Assembly: GCA_900299305.1 (NCBI GenBank)
Contig: OMJJ01000278.1
Span: forward strand, 1-56,976
Source: a bacterium
Lineage (GTDB): Bacteria; Armatimonadota; Chthonomonadetes; Chthonomonadales; Chthonomonadaceae
Length of the DNA stretch: 56,976 nucleotides
Direction: 5' to 3'
Of this stretch, positions 1-8,479 are shown piece after piece. Under the pieces are notes generated by a model. That model did not search any database and was not told where the DNA came from. It saw only the letters and a program-made list of their open reading frames with translations. The translations under genes and the position numbers were made by a program. Within the stretch, counting starts at the first letter, position 1, and every line of letters begins with the position of its first letter.

Positions 1-57
1 AACACCACTTCCGCCATTTCCCGCCTGTATCTCTATCTCTACTTCATCTACGAACAT
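1..57 (-). CDS. obg: Obg/CgtA GTPase, N-terminal 19 codons (partial, runs off the window)
   Basis: The reverse strand from base 57 to base 1 reads MFVDEVEIEIQAGNGGSGV without a stop. This matches the start of the Obg fold (MFVDEAKIxVKAGDGGNGV in most bacteria), a glycine-rich domain ahead of the GTPase domain. Obg is an essential ribosome-associated GTPase acting in large-subunit maturation and stress control. The ATG is at 55-57, six bases after the stop of the small gene at 64-363, so it may be co-transcribed with the sigma factor pair. No strong Shine-Dalgarno is visible. Only the first residues are present, but the match is specific. Confidence 0.8.
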   Translation of the reverse strand, partial: MFVDEVEIEIQAGNGGSGV

Positions 58-63
58 AATCGT

Positions 64-363
64 TCACATCGCTTTCTTGCAATTCGTCCTCCCATGATAA
101 CCCGAAACGGGCAAAAAAGCAAGAAAACGGGTTGGAAAACCCAGAGAGTTCGTTGAAGGAGAGTAGGCGTACTGCGGTGGACGGGTCTTCTCGAAGAGAG
201 AACTCCACCAAGCGTAGGAGAGTGGCTCTAGGGTGAGTGGGGTTTGCAGGACGGCAAGGCGTATCGCTTCGGCTTGGGAAGGAGAGAGCTGGTTATCCTC
301 TACCCAGTCCGAAAGCAGTGCATCTAAAGCAAACTCTTCGCTGTTATTGGGATAAGAGGTCAT
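64..363 (-). CDS. Small protein overlapping the sigma factor gene; possible anti-sigma factor or its remnant
   Basis: A 99-residue protein whose ATG overlaps the stop of the ECF sigma gene (360-363, ATGA), an arrangement typical of a sigma and its regulator. Residues 1-50 are acidic and probably helical (LDALLSDWVEDNQLSPSQAEAIRLAV), resembling the N-terminal sigma-binding part of short anti-sigma factors. There is no HxxxCxxC zinc motif and no membrane helix. The last 35 residues look like non-coding sequence read through to a chance stop, so the gene may be truncated. The regulatory role is inferred from position alone. Confidence 0.5.
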   Translation of the reverse strand: MTSYPNNSEEFALDALLSDWVEDNQLSPSQAEAIRLAVLQTPLTLEPLSYAWWSSLFEKTRPPQYAYSPSTNSLGFPTRFLAFLPVSGYHGRTNCKKAM

Positions 364-893
364 ATACTCTCCTCACATTTCAGGGTTTTGGTAAGTAGTG
401 CGCGGGCTTGCGAGAGTTGGTAGCGCACGGTACCGGCAGGGCGGTTCAGCATCTCCCCTACCTCTGCGCTGGTAAGCTCACCCACAAGATGAAGGGTTAG
501 CACTACCCGCAAGTTCTCTGGTAAGGCGCAGAGGGCGGTGGATAGCCGCTCTCTCTGTGCCTTTGCTTCTACCACTAGTGCAGGGTTTCCTTCTGCTATA
601 CGGTGTTCGCTCTGCTCTCGAAGCACCAACTCGGTACGTTGGCGCGTGGCTTGCCTCCGTGCGAAGTCGCGTAGTTGGTTGCGCGCAATCGCCAACAGCC
701 AAAACCGTTGCCTCTCCACAGGAATACTCTCTACCTCCCCAATGTGTTGCCACACCCTAACGAACGTCTCTTGCAACAGGTCAGCGGCGTTCTCTTTGTT
801 GTTTGTGTGACCCAACAGGAAGGCATAGAGTACCTTGTGATGCTCTGCATAGAGCCGATTGAAGCGGTTAGTCGTCGGACTCGTCGTTGTCAT
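360..893 (-). CDS. ECF-type sigma-70 family RNA polymerase sigma factor
   Basis: A protein of about 177 residues with the two domains of extracytoplasmic-function sigma factors. A sigma-2 region (FNRLYAEHHKVLYAFLLG, then NAADLLQETFVRVWQ) would bind core polymerase and the -10 element. A sigma-4 helix-turn-helix (LPENLRVVLTLHLVGELT, then EVGEMLNRPAGTVRYQLSQAR) would bind the -35 element. The frame is open to a GTG at 917, but the ATG at 893 is preceded by AAGAAG and gives the usual length. It overlaps the end of the gene at 868-1614 and the start of the gene at 64-363, so all three probably share a transcript. Its regulon cannot be told. Confidence 0.85.
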   Translation of the reverse strand: MTTTSPTTNRFNRLYAEHHKVLYAFLLGHTNNKENAADLLQETFVRVWQHIGEVESIPVERQRFWLLAIARNQLRDFARRQATRQRTELVLREQSEHRIAEGNPALVVEAKAQRERLSTALCALPENLRVVLTLHLVGELTSAEVGEMLNRPAGTVRYQLSQARALLTKTLKCEESI

Positions 894-1614
894 CTTCTTG
901 TGCTTTTCGACGCGCACGCTCTTCGGTTGAGATTATCTCTCCCATACGTTCCGCCGTGAGTACTTTGACTAAGGAGAGTATCGCCTGGGGGGCAGTGATA
1001 ACCCCCATAAGGACGATTTCGAGAATTTTGCTCTTGAGAAGGTCTTTGGTTACATCCTCTGCAAAGTGTAGCTCTCCCATCACCACGAGGGCACACGGCT
1101 TGGGAAGCATCTCCAGATACTCGTTATCAATCGTTTCGCTCCCCTGAATCACCCGTGCCTCCGCAGGAAGGTAGAGTACCTGTCCCTCTGCACGTCCTAG
1201 TTTCGCGCCGAAGGTGTTTTCGCTACCGCGTATCCCAAACACTTGCCCGTGTACCCATACCTCTTTATACCCTACCGAGGGGACGGGAGTGGTAATAAAC
1301 AGTTGTCCCACAATAAAGAGTATGGTATCGGGGTCGCCGTTTACAAAAGCATCTCCTCCCAAGCGTATCTGCCCTATCTGCATCTTGATATTCTGCCCGT
1401 CTGGTACAGCAACGGTACTCCCCACGTTCTTCATAGGAACCTTTGCCAAAACTCCTGACAGGTGTTCTGGTATCAGGATAGTTCCTACGTTCATAATCCG
1501 TTTGATGTACGAAAGGTCTTCGGGGGTTTTGGCAGAGCGTAAATCGAGCATCCCCATATTCTCTATATGACCGTCTTGGGGGGCTTCGTTCTCGTTGTTT
1601 TTGTGTTCCGACAT
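868..1614 (-). CDS. Conserved protein of unknown function, beta-rich (possibly bactofilin-like)
   Basis: A 248-residue protein. The ATG at 1614 is preceded by a clear GAGGAG, so the upstream extension to 1725 is unlikely. An acidic N-terminus is followed by many short hydrophobic beta-strand-like units with Gly and Asn turns (VGTILIPEHLSGVLAKV, MQIGQIRLGGDAFVNGD, LVVMGELHFAEDVTKDLL) and an acidic tail. This suggests a repetitive beta-solenoid such as bactofilins or related surface and cytoskeletal proteins, but I do not recognise a named family. No signal peptide or membrane segment is visible. It overlaps the sigma factor gene by 26 bases and probably forms an operon with it. Confidence 0.7.
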   Translation of the reverse strand: MSEHKNNENEAPQDGHIENMGMLDLRSAKTPEDLSYIKRIMNVGTILIPEHLSGVLAKVPMKNVGSTVAVPDGQNIKMQIGQIRLGGDAFVNGDPDTILFIVGQLFITTPVPSVGYKEVWVHGQVFGIRGSENTFGAKLGRAEGQVLYLPAEARVIQGSETIDNEYLEMLPKPCALVVMGELHFAEDVTKDLLKSKILEIVLMGVITAPQAILSLVKVLTAERMGEIISTEERARRKAQEDDNDESDD

Positions 1615-1865
1615 GGTGGTTTCTCCTCTATAGTAAGGGCTATTTTGCACCTTCACCCCATAAGACGCACCACTCTGCTTCCCTGTTGGCACGATTTTGT
1701 AGCGTTTACACCAAGTTTCGTGCATCCACTTTTCTGTTGTACTGTATACCGTGAGAACAGCGGAGTGAGTATCCTCTATTGGTACTCTCTCTTGCTCTTA
1801 TCTATGTATTGAGTATGGGAACATGGGCTAAGGATGCGAATGAGGTAGGAAAGGGGTGGGTTTCT

Positions 1866-4800
1866 CTAATCCCTACGGAACAGTCTTCTCGCCACATCAT
1901 CGAGTAGGCTATAGATAACCGGAATCATTATCAGCGTGAGGAGGGTAGAGACCAATAGCCCTCCGATAACCACGATTGCCATAGGCGCACGCAGTTCTGC
2001 CGCCTCTCCTATTCTCAGGGCAACAGGTAACATACCTACCACCGTCGAGGTAGTTGTCATAAGAATAGGGCGGAGGCGAGTTGCTCCCGCTTCTACCAGT
2101 GCGTCGTTACGTTTTGCGCCGCGCCCTCGCAGTGTATTCGTATAGTCCAAAAGCAGAATCGCGTTACGCCCCATCAAGCCCATCAGCATAATAATCCCGA
2201 TACCAGAGACCAGCGAGAGCGAATCGTGCGTAAAAACCAGTGCCGCAAACGCCCCGATAAGTGCCATAGGCAGGGTGAACATAATCACAAAGGGCGTGCC
2301 CAACGAGTTGAAGAGGCTCGCCGTTACCACATAGACCAGTATCACCGCCAAGCCCAACGCAAACACAAAGTGAGGGATATTCTCCTCCATCGTCTTTGCG
2401 TCTCCCGCTTCGGAGTAGGTAATGCCCTCGTGAGGAATGGAATCGAAGGTTTTGCGGAACCCTTTTGCCACGTCCCCCAACGCCCCGTCGGAGGTGATAC
2501 CCGCAGAGAGAACTACCGAGCGTTGCCCGTTATGGCGTTCGATGTTCGCGGGAGCCGTTTTTCGATAGATTTTTGCTATATCCCCTAATACAATCGGTTG
2601 ACCTGTACCTCCCGACTCGCTACCAACCATAATGTTCTGGATGTCGGCGATATGGTTGCGCTGTTCGGTAGCCAAGCGGATACGAATAGGGTAGTCGTGG
2701 TTCTTCTCTTGATAGACGGTATCGGTGTTCCCTGTCAGCGAATCGCGCACAATAGAACCCGCAAGGTTGACGGGAACCCCCAACTGCGCGGCACGTTCAC
2801 GGTCTATCTCTGCGTTAATCTCCGGTTGTCCTGTCTTCACCGAGAGGGTGGGGTCAAGCACTCCGGGAATCTGTGCGACCTGCTTACGCGCCTCCTCTGC
2901 AAACTTCATCAGGGGTTCGATGTCGTTGGCACGAAGTTGGAACTGTACCCCAGAAGCCAAACCCTGTATAGAACGCACCGCCGAGATAGCGACTTTGCTA
3001 CCCGTCTCTTTAGCAAGTTGGTTCATTTCGCCACGTAGTGAGTCCGCGATACTCTCGTCGCTACGAGTGCGTGTTCCCTTGCCCCCCAAGATACCATCTA
3101 CCAAGTGACGCTTGTCTTTTAGGAGTACCGTTATCTGCCCGAACTCCTCACCCTGCTGTGGAATGGAGCCGAAGCCCCCCACAATTTTGCCCACACTAGA
3201 GATAATCGCGGTCATTTCGGGTATCTGCTTTAGTTTTGCCTCCGCTTTTTTGATAATACTCTCCGTGGCTTGTAGGCTTGCGCCCGGCGGCAGTTGAACA
3301 TTCACAGAGAGGAGGCTCTGGTCGATACCGGGCATGAACTCCGAACCCAGTTTGGGAAGCGACCACCAGAAGATAACCACCAGCACCGTCACCCCAGACA
3401 CCACTACCCCTGCTCTATGCCTAAGCGCGAACAGGATTACCTTTCGATACCGCACCTCTAGCCACTGGTACAGATGCTCGAACAGCAGGAAGAAGCCGCG
3501 CTTAGGGGTCACATCCTCGCCCGTTTTGTACCAACGCGCCGCCAGCATAGGAGTTACCGAAAAGGAGACCACCAGCGAAAGAAGGGTAGCCGTCGCAATC
3601 GTCAAGCCGAACTCACGGAAGAAACTCCCGATAATCCCCCCCATAAAAGCGATAGGTACAAAGACCACAACATCCACCAGCGTTGTGGTTAGGTCGGCGA
3701 AACCTATCTCTTGCCTACCAATAAGAGCCGCCTCTTTGGGAGTTTTACCCTGCTTTAAGTGGCGTGTAATGCTCTCTAAGATAACGATAGAGTCATCTAC
3801 CAGAATACCAACGGAGAGCGAGAGCGCAAGAAGGCTTATCTGATTGAGGGTAAAACCCGCCGCCCACACCACCAAAAATGTGGCGATAATACAGGAGGGT
3901 ATGGCGATAGAGACGATAAGCGTACCGCGTAGATTGTGTAGAAAGAGGAGTACCACCCCCATCGCCAGTAACGAACCCAGCACAAGGCTTGCGTTCACAT
4001 CCTCTAGGGCAGAACGCACCATAACCGCATCGTTATTGAGGGGAACCACCGAGAGGTCTGCGGGGAGGGAGGGGCGCAACTCCTTCAAAGCGTCCATAAC
4101 CCCATCTACCACTTTAACGGTGTTAGAATCGGAGGCACGGGAGACAAACAGCGAGATTCCCTCTACTCCGTTTACCCGATTGATTTCGGTGCGCTCTGCC
4201 TTGCCGTCTACCACCTCTGCCACGTCTGCTACGGTGATAGGCGGGGTGGGCAGTGTGCCTTCCGGCATCTGGGTTCGGCGTAGAGAAGCCTCCTGCATCA
4301 GTTGCGGGGCGAGTATCTGCGTATTGCGAACAGTCTCTAGGGAGGTAAACGCCCCCGTAACGCGCACACTGGTCGCGGTATCTGCCCTATGTACGCTACC
4401 GCCGGGTACGTCGCGCCCCGCCGCTTTGAGGGAGGTTACTACATCGTTGATAGTGATACCGTGTTGGGCGAGTTTGTGGCTATCTACCTCCACCTGTATC
4501 TCACGGGGTACACCTCCAACCACTTGTACCGCCGCGACCCCTCCCACACGCTCCAAGCGAGGGCGAAGGGTGTTGTCTACTAAGCCACGCAACTCACGCA
4601 GGCTAAGGGACTTACTCCCAATGCCGAGTTGGAGAATGGGGCGGGCATTGATGTCTAGTTTGGCAACAATGGGGTAACTCGCCTCTTCGGGAAGTTGAGA
4701 GCGTACCGTGTCGATACGGCTCCTCACATCGGAAAGCGCGACTTCTAGGTTCTGCCCCACCTGAAACTCCACACTGACCACCGAGACGTTTGCCTGTGAG

Positions 4801-5048
4801 GACGATGAGACCTCTTTCACGCCGGGAGTAGTTCCTACCGCATCTTCTAGCGGTTTCGTGACCTGCGATTCCACTTTAACCGAGTTCGCTCCCGGAAACA
4901 CAGTGGTTATCATCAGTATAGGAATATCGGCGCGGGGGTTGAGTTCTGCGGGGAGAAGTGAGTAGGCGCGTAGCCCAAGTACCCCTATGGCAAGGAGTGC
5001 CATACAGATAAGAATGGGGCGGTTTATGGCGAGTCGTGTGAACCACAT
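1866..5048 (-). CDS. RND-family efflux pump inner-membrane permease (AcrB/MdtC type)
   Basis: A 1060-residue resistance-nodulation-division transporter of usual family length. It opens with the first transmembrane helix (FTRLAINRPILICMALLAIG) and the LNPRADIPILMITTVFPGA segment typical of HAE1-like pumps. Two large periplasmic loops lie at about residues 35-335 and 560-870. The proton-relay helix with two acidic residues is present (SVGILVDDSIVILES). Substrates cannot be told; the sequence is closer to drug-type than heavy-metal pumps. It is the last gene of the three-gene tripartite operon, six bases after the adaptor gene. It should work with the adaptor at 5055-6350 and the TolC-like channel at 6347-7729 to move compounds out across both membranes. 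Confidence 0.93.
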   Translation of the reverse strand: MWFTRLAINRPILICMALLAIGVLGLRAYSLLPAELNPRADIPILMITTVFPGANSVKVESQVTKPLEDAVGTTPGVKEVSSSSQANVSVVSVEFQVGQNLEVALSDVRSRIDTVRSQLPEEASYPIVAKLDINARPILQLGIGSKSLSLRELRGLVDNTLRPRLERVGGVAAVQVVGGVPREIQVEVDSHKLAQHGITINDVVTSLKAAGRDVPGGSVHRADTATSVRVTGAFTSLETVRNTQILAPQLMQEASLRRTQMPEGTLPTPPITVADVAEVVDGKAERTEINRVNGVEGISLFVSRASDSNTVKVVDGVMDALKELRPSLPADLSVVPLNNDAVMVRSALEDVNASLVLGSLLAMGVVLLFLHNLRGTLIVSIAIPSCIIATFLVVWAAGFTLNQISLLALSLSVGILVDDSIVILESITRHLKQGKTPKEAALIGRQEIGFADLTTTLVDVVVFVPIAFMGGIIGSFFREFGLTIATATLLSLVVSFSVTPMLAARWYKTGEDVTPKRGFFLLFEHLYQWLEVRYRKVILFALRHRAGVVVSGVTVLVVIFWWSLPKLGSEFMPGIDQSLLSVNVQLPPGASLQATESIIKKAEAKLKQIPEMTAIISSVGKIVGGFGSIPQQGEEFGQITVLLKDKRHLVDGILGGKGTRTRSDESIADSLRGEMNQLAKETGSKVAISAVRSIQGLASGVQFQLRANDIEPLMKFAEEARKQVAQIPGVLDPTLSVKTGQPEINAEIDRERAAQLGVPVNLAGSIVRDSLTGNTDTVYQEKNHDYPIRIRLATEQRNHIADIQNIMVGSESGGTGQPIVLGDIAKIYRKTAPANIERHNGQRSVVLSAGITSDGALGDVAKGFRKTFDSIPHEGITYSEAGDAKTMEENIPHFVFALGLAVILVYVVTASLFNSLGTPFVIMFTLPMALIGAFAALVFTHDSLSLVSGIGIIMLMGLMGRNAILLLDYTNTLRGRGAKRNDALVEAGATRLRPILMTTTSTVVGMLPVALRIGEAAELRAPMAIVVIGGLLVSTLLTLIMIPVIYSLLDDVARRLFRRD

Positions 5049-5054
5049 GGGGCG

Positions 5055-6350
5055 TTAGGGCTTGGCAAAAGAGAGCCGAACATGGGCAACCTGTCCGGGC
5101 AAAAGGGTGACGGGAGAGGCGAAGCGGAACTGAACACGAAAGGTGCGTCCGTCCGACTCGGCACTAGAGGCGATTTGAGCGACTCGCGCCTCGAATTTAC
5201 GATTGGGGAGGGTATCTACCTGCACGGTAGCGGGTAGCCCTACCTTTAGTCGGGCAAGATGACGCGCCGTTACCAGCGCATCTACCCGTAAACCCTCTAA
5301 CGATACCACTGTGAGCAGGGGCATTCCGGGTTGTGCCATCTCGCCGGGTTTTGCGTTGATAGCGGTGGCTACTCCTGCAAAGGGGGCGTGTAGGCGCATG
5401 GAGTCGGTACTCTCCCGCGCCACTTGCCAGCCTACTTTCGCCTGCTCCAAGCCTGCTTTTGCAGTATTTATCTCTTGCTCTGCTACATCGCGTATTCGCT
5501 CTTTCGCCTTCTCTGCAAGTTGTACCCCCTCTTCTGCTTGGTGTACCCCCGCTTGAGCGGTCTCTATGTCTTTGTTTGCTAGTGCGATGCGGTAGGTAGT
5601 TTCGGGAGTGACTCCGTTGTTCAGGCGATTGCGTTGTGTTTGGGCAGACTGTAAGTCGGAGTAGGCGGCTTTCTCTGCGGAGACTGCGCTCTGTAGGTCG
5701 TTACGCGAGACCCCTCCCACTCCTGACAACGCCTCTAGGCTTTTTCGGGTGCGTACCGCTTGGTCGTACCCGATTTCTGCCTTCTTTACCGCTTCCTCGG
5801 CAAGTTTTTTCTCGGAGGTAGTGTCGCCTTGCAGTGCGTCTTTTGCGAGGGTTGCCTGTTGGAGTTTTATCTCTGCCTGTTTTAGCCCAGACCGCGCCGT
5901 TGCGATGTCGGTATCTGCTTTTAGGAGTTGCGCTTTTTTGCCCTCTGTTGCTCTTGTTATCTGTGTGAGGGCGGTCTGAACAGCGGCGAAGGAGGTGCGT
6001 ACCTGCCCTTGAATATCGCTATCATCGAGTTGGATAACGACTTGTCCTAAAGTGAGCGGCGTACCTTCCGATGCGCTTACATTCATAATACGGGCAGGCA
6101 TTCTTGCGGAGAGGGTGGCTTTTCTGTCGGAGACCACGCTTCCCGTGAAGTGTGCCTCTGTGTCGCCATCCTTGAAGGGTTCCAGTGCGGGAAGGGTTGG
6201 AGGTGTATCGGCGGCTTGTTGGGGCTTGGCGACCTCTTTGGGGGCAGTTGGCTCTGGTTTGGTGTTCCCTACGTTCGGCTTCATAACAAAAGCTGTTACG
6301 ATAACCATTCCTATAAACACAATACCCCCTAGCCAGTGTTGTGTCTTCAT
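5055..6350 (-). CDS. RND efflux periplasmic adaptor (HlyD/membrane fusion protein)
   Basis: A 431-residue adaptor with a single N-terminal membrane anchor (WLGGIVFIGMVIVTAFVM) and no lipobox. A lipoyl-like half motif (HFTGSVVSDRKATLSARMPARI) is followed by a long heptad-rich coiled-coil hairpin (about residues 120-310, rich in Ala, Lys, Glu and Gln). The second lipoyl half is LHAPFAGVATAINAKPGEM, then beta-barrel domains. This is the order found in MFP/HlyD adaptors that bridge the RND pump and the outer-membrane channel. The start overlaps the stop of the upstream channel gene (ATGA at 6347-6350). The hairpin is longer than in AcrA, suggesting a long contact with the TolC partner. Confidence 0.92.
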   Translation of the reverse strand: MKTQHWLGGIVFIGMVIVTAFVMKPNVGNTKPEPTAPKEVAKPQQAADTPPTLPALEPFKDGDTEAHFTGSVVSDRKATLSARMPARIMNVSASEGTPLTLGQVVIQLDDSDIQGQVRTSFAAVQTALTQITRATEGKKAQLLKADTDIATARSGLKQAEIKLQQATLAKDALQGDTTSEKKLAEEAVKKAEIGYDQAVRTRKSLEALSGVGGVSRNDLQSAVSAEKAAYSDLQSAQTQRNRLNNGVTPETTYRIALANKDIETAQAGVHQAEEGVQLAEKAKERIRDVAEQEINTAKAGLEQAKVGWQVARESTDSMRLHAPFAGVATAINAKPGEMAQPGMPLLTVVSLEGLRVDALVTARHLARLKVGLPATVQVDTLPNRKFEARVAQIASSAESDGRTFRVQFRFASPVTLLPGQVAHVRLSFAKP

Positions 6351-7729
6351 TTGCGCCTCGCTTTGGTGGGGGGTAGCTGCATTTTGAGGGTCGTTGGATT
6401 TAATGGGACGAGGGTCTCACCGCAAGCGTGGTCGAACTCTATCCACGAAAGTCGGCTTTCGGCGTTCGCAAGGTTCTGCTTCTCCATCGCCTCTCGCCAA
6501 CGGCGTTGTGCCTCTTTAACCTCTAGGGCGGTTCCGCGATTCACTTCGTAAGCCTTTTCTGCAACCATAAGCAGGTTATCCGCCTCTTTGCGTTGGGTAT
6601 TTGCGACCTGTATCGCTTCGTTTGCCTCTGCTAGTTTGAGCCACGCTTGCCGCACCTCCATACGGATACCCTGTTTCGCCTCTTCCATCAGAGCCTCTAG
6701 GCGTTTGGTCTGCGATTTTGCCTCTAGGGTATCCTGTCTGGTCTTTCCTCCATCCGAGAGCGGAAAGCGTACCTCTAAGGTGATGCCCATATAGTTTTGA
6801 GGAAGCAGAGCCGTTGGGGTCTGCTGTGAGAACTGCCCCCGTAGACTAAGGGTGGGACTGCTTTGCAGTTTCGCCAGTACTATTCCCGTTTTTGCCGCCT
6901 CTATGTTGCGCTCTAGCATCTTAATATCGGGGCGTTTTGCAAGTGCGTTCTGAATGGAGGTGTCTGGTTTGGCGGGGATTTCCCTCTGCTCTTGTGAAGC
7001 AACAAGCGAAACCTCACTCTCATCGGAACGCGCAAGCAGGCGATTGAAGTTCAGCCATGCCAAAGTAAGTTCGTTTTCGGCACGGTGTAAACCTGCTTTT
7101 GCTTCGGCAATTTGTGAATCGGCGGTAAAGGTATCTACAGGTCGTGCCAACCCCGCCTCTATCTGCCGTTTTACCAACGTCTGATACCGCTCTGCCGCCG
7201 CCAGCCCCTCTTGCGCGATGTGAGTACCTGCTTGGGCGCGTTGTACATCCACAAACGCCTTTCGTACCGTTCGCACCACTTCGTGCAGGTCGTGGAGGTA
7301 GTCCCAGTCCGCCCCTCCCACCTGAGCGTTGTAGCGGGTACGCGCCTCCTTTAGTCCAGGATGATAGAGTACTTGTTCCAAAAGTAGAGTGGCTTGAGTG
7401 GAGGAACTAGGAACAATAAGGGCAGAGGGTTCACCGGGAATAGGTAGGATTTTGGGGTAAGATTGCAGGGTTTCGCCGATGATACCGGTGAGCAGGGGAG
7501 TACCGGTAGGCTTTTCGCGCTCTAGTTTTACTTTTGCTACGTCGTAACTGGCTTGGGCGACACGTGCGCTCTGCCCGTTTTTGAGGGCGACTTGAATAGC
7601 CTCCTCAACGGTTAGAGGAGTTTGAGCAGAAGCAGGGCAAAACGTGAAGAGCAGTAGCCCTAGTAACCAGAGAGAGGTATGTAAGGGGCTAAATTGTGAA
7701 GAGTTGTTGTCCCGCAGTTCTAATCTCAT
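6347..7729 (-). CDS. TolC-family outer membrane efflux protein
   Basis: A 460-residue outer membrane factor with an N-terminal signal peptide (SLWLLGLLLFTFCPASAQ) and the family opening LTVEEAIQVALKNGQSARVAQ. It has two internally similar halves of long amphipathic helices: ARTRYNAQVGGADWDYL, and later a second copy with KRPDIKMLERNIEAAKTGI. Such proteins trimerise to form the channel-tunnel across the outer membrane and periplasm. It is the first gene of the efflux operon, followed by overlapping adaptor and pump genes. No strong ribosome binding site precedes the ATG at 7729. It starts 30 bases after the hpnG stop, so efflux and hopanoid genes could share a transcript. Confidence 0.92.
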   Translation of the reverse strand: MRLELRDNNSSQFSPLHTSLWLLGLLLFTFCPASAQTPLTVEEAIQVALKNGQSARVAQASYDVAKVKLEREKPTGTPLLTGIIGETLQSYPKILPIPGEPSALIVPSSSTQATLLLEQVLYHPGLKEARTRYNAQVGGADWDYLHDLHEVVRTVRKAFVDVQRAQAGTHIAQEGLAAAERYQTLVKRQIEAGLARPVDTFTADSQIAEAKAGLHRAENELTLAWLNFNRLLARSDESEVSLVASQEQREIPAKPDTSIQNALAKRPDIKMLERNIEAAKTGIVLAKLQSSPTLSLRGQFSQQTPTALLPQNYMGITLEVRFPLSDGGKTRQDTLEAKSQTKRLEALMEEAKQGIRMEVRQAWLKLAEANEAIQVANTQRKEADNLLMVAEKAYEVNRGTALEVKEAQRRWREAMEKQNLANAESRLSWIEFDHACGETLVPLNPTTLKMQLPPTKARRK

Positions 7730-7759
7730 GGGTTTAGGCGGCTAAGTTCAGCCTTTTCG

Positions 7760-8473
7760 TCATTGATTTGTAAGGCGTGTTATCAGTACTTCTAGGAACT
7801 GCGCGAGGTGGTTCGCCGCCTTTGCAGAGCGGGTTCCTAGCCGTATCAGGGCGGGAATCTTCCAAGGGCGTAGCAGGATATGCGCGACGATTTTGCCTCT
7901 GTCGGGTTCGCCTTGTGCGTTAGAGAGTGCATTAAAGTCGAGGGGTAGGGTGTCGTCTACTCCATCGGTAATAACGCGAACGGCAAGGCATCTTACGCCC
8001 CGTGCTTGTGCCGCCTGCACCCCTGCAAAGGTCTCCATATCTACCGCGATTGCACCTGTGTTCTGGGCGCACACCTTTTTTTCGGCTACGGTAGTCAGAA
8101 CATTCGGCACAGTGACCAGTTTGCCCTGTACTTTTGTCACTCCTGTAAGTTGGACGGCTTCTGCCTGTGCCAGCAACAGGGAGTCCGATTTTAACTCCTT
8201 ATGGAGCGCGAGAGGATTAACCACACTCTCGGCAACGATAAGAGAACCCACAGGAAGGCTCCCGGATAGCCCACCCGCAAACCCCACAATCAGCAGTAAC
8301 GCTTGCTCAGAGGGGTGGGGAAAGAGAGTTTCCACTGCTTTCTGTGTCTTCTTCGCCCCGACACCAGAGATATGTACCCGTACCGATTTCGAGACCTCTG
8401 TTTTACAGAAAGCCCGTGCCTCATCGGGAAGTGCAAAGAGAACAGTGATAGCGGGAGTGCTTTGGATTTCCAC
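7760..8473 (-). CDS. hpnG: Hopanoid-associated phosphorylase/nucleosidase HpnG
   Basis: A 237-residue nucleoside phosphorylase-fold protein of the MTA/SAH nucleosidase superfamily. It has the glycine-rich core GFAGGLSGSLPVGSLIVAE, the purine-site VDMETFAGVQAA and the late VRVITDGVDD with the acid expected for adenine binding. In hopanoid pathways HpnG removes adenine from adenosylhopane, giving ribosylhopane, the next intermediate toward bacteriohopanetetrol. It starts at GTG 8471-8473, six bases after ispH ends. Placement with ispH, hpnA and hpnH supports HpnG over a general MTA nucleosidase, although the fold alone would not separate the two. Confidence 0.8.
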   Translation of the reverse strand: MEIQSTPAITVLFALPDEARAFCKTEVSKSVRVHISGVGAKKTQKAVETLFPHPSEQALLLIVGFAGGLSGSLPVGSLIVAESVVNPLALHKELKSDSLLLAQAEAVQLTGVTKVQGKLVTVPNVLTTVAEKKVCAQNTGAIAVDMETFAGVQAAQARGVRCLAVRVITDGVDDTLPLDFNALSNAQGEPDRGKIVAHILLRPWKIPALIRLGTRSAKAANHLAQFLEVLITRLTNQ

Positions 8474-8479
8474 TATCGC

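Noticed and set aside
3844-4677. 277-residue plus-strand frame
   Set aside because: It lies antisense to the RND pump gene, has low-complexity Thr/Arg/Ser composition and no family features.
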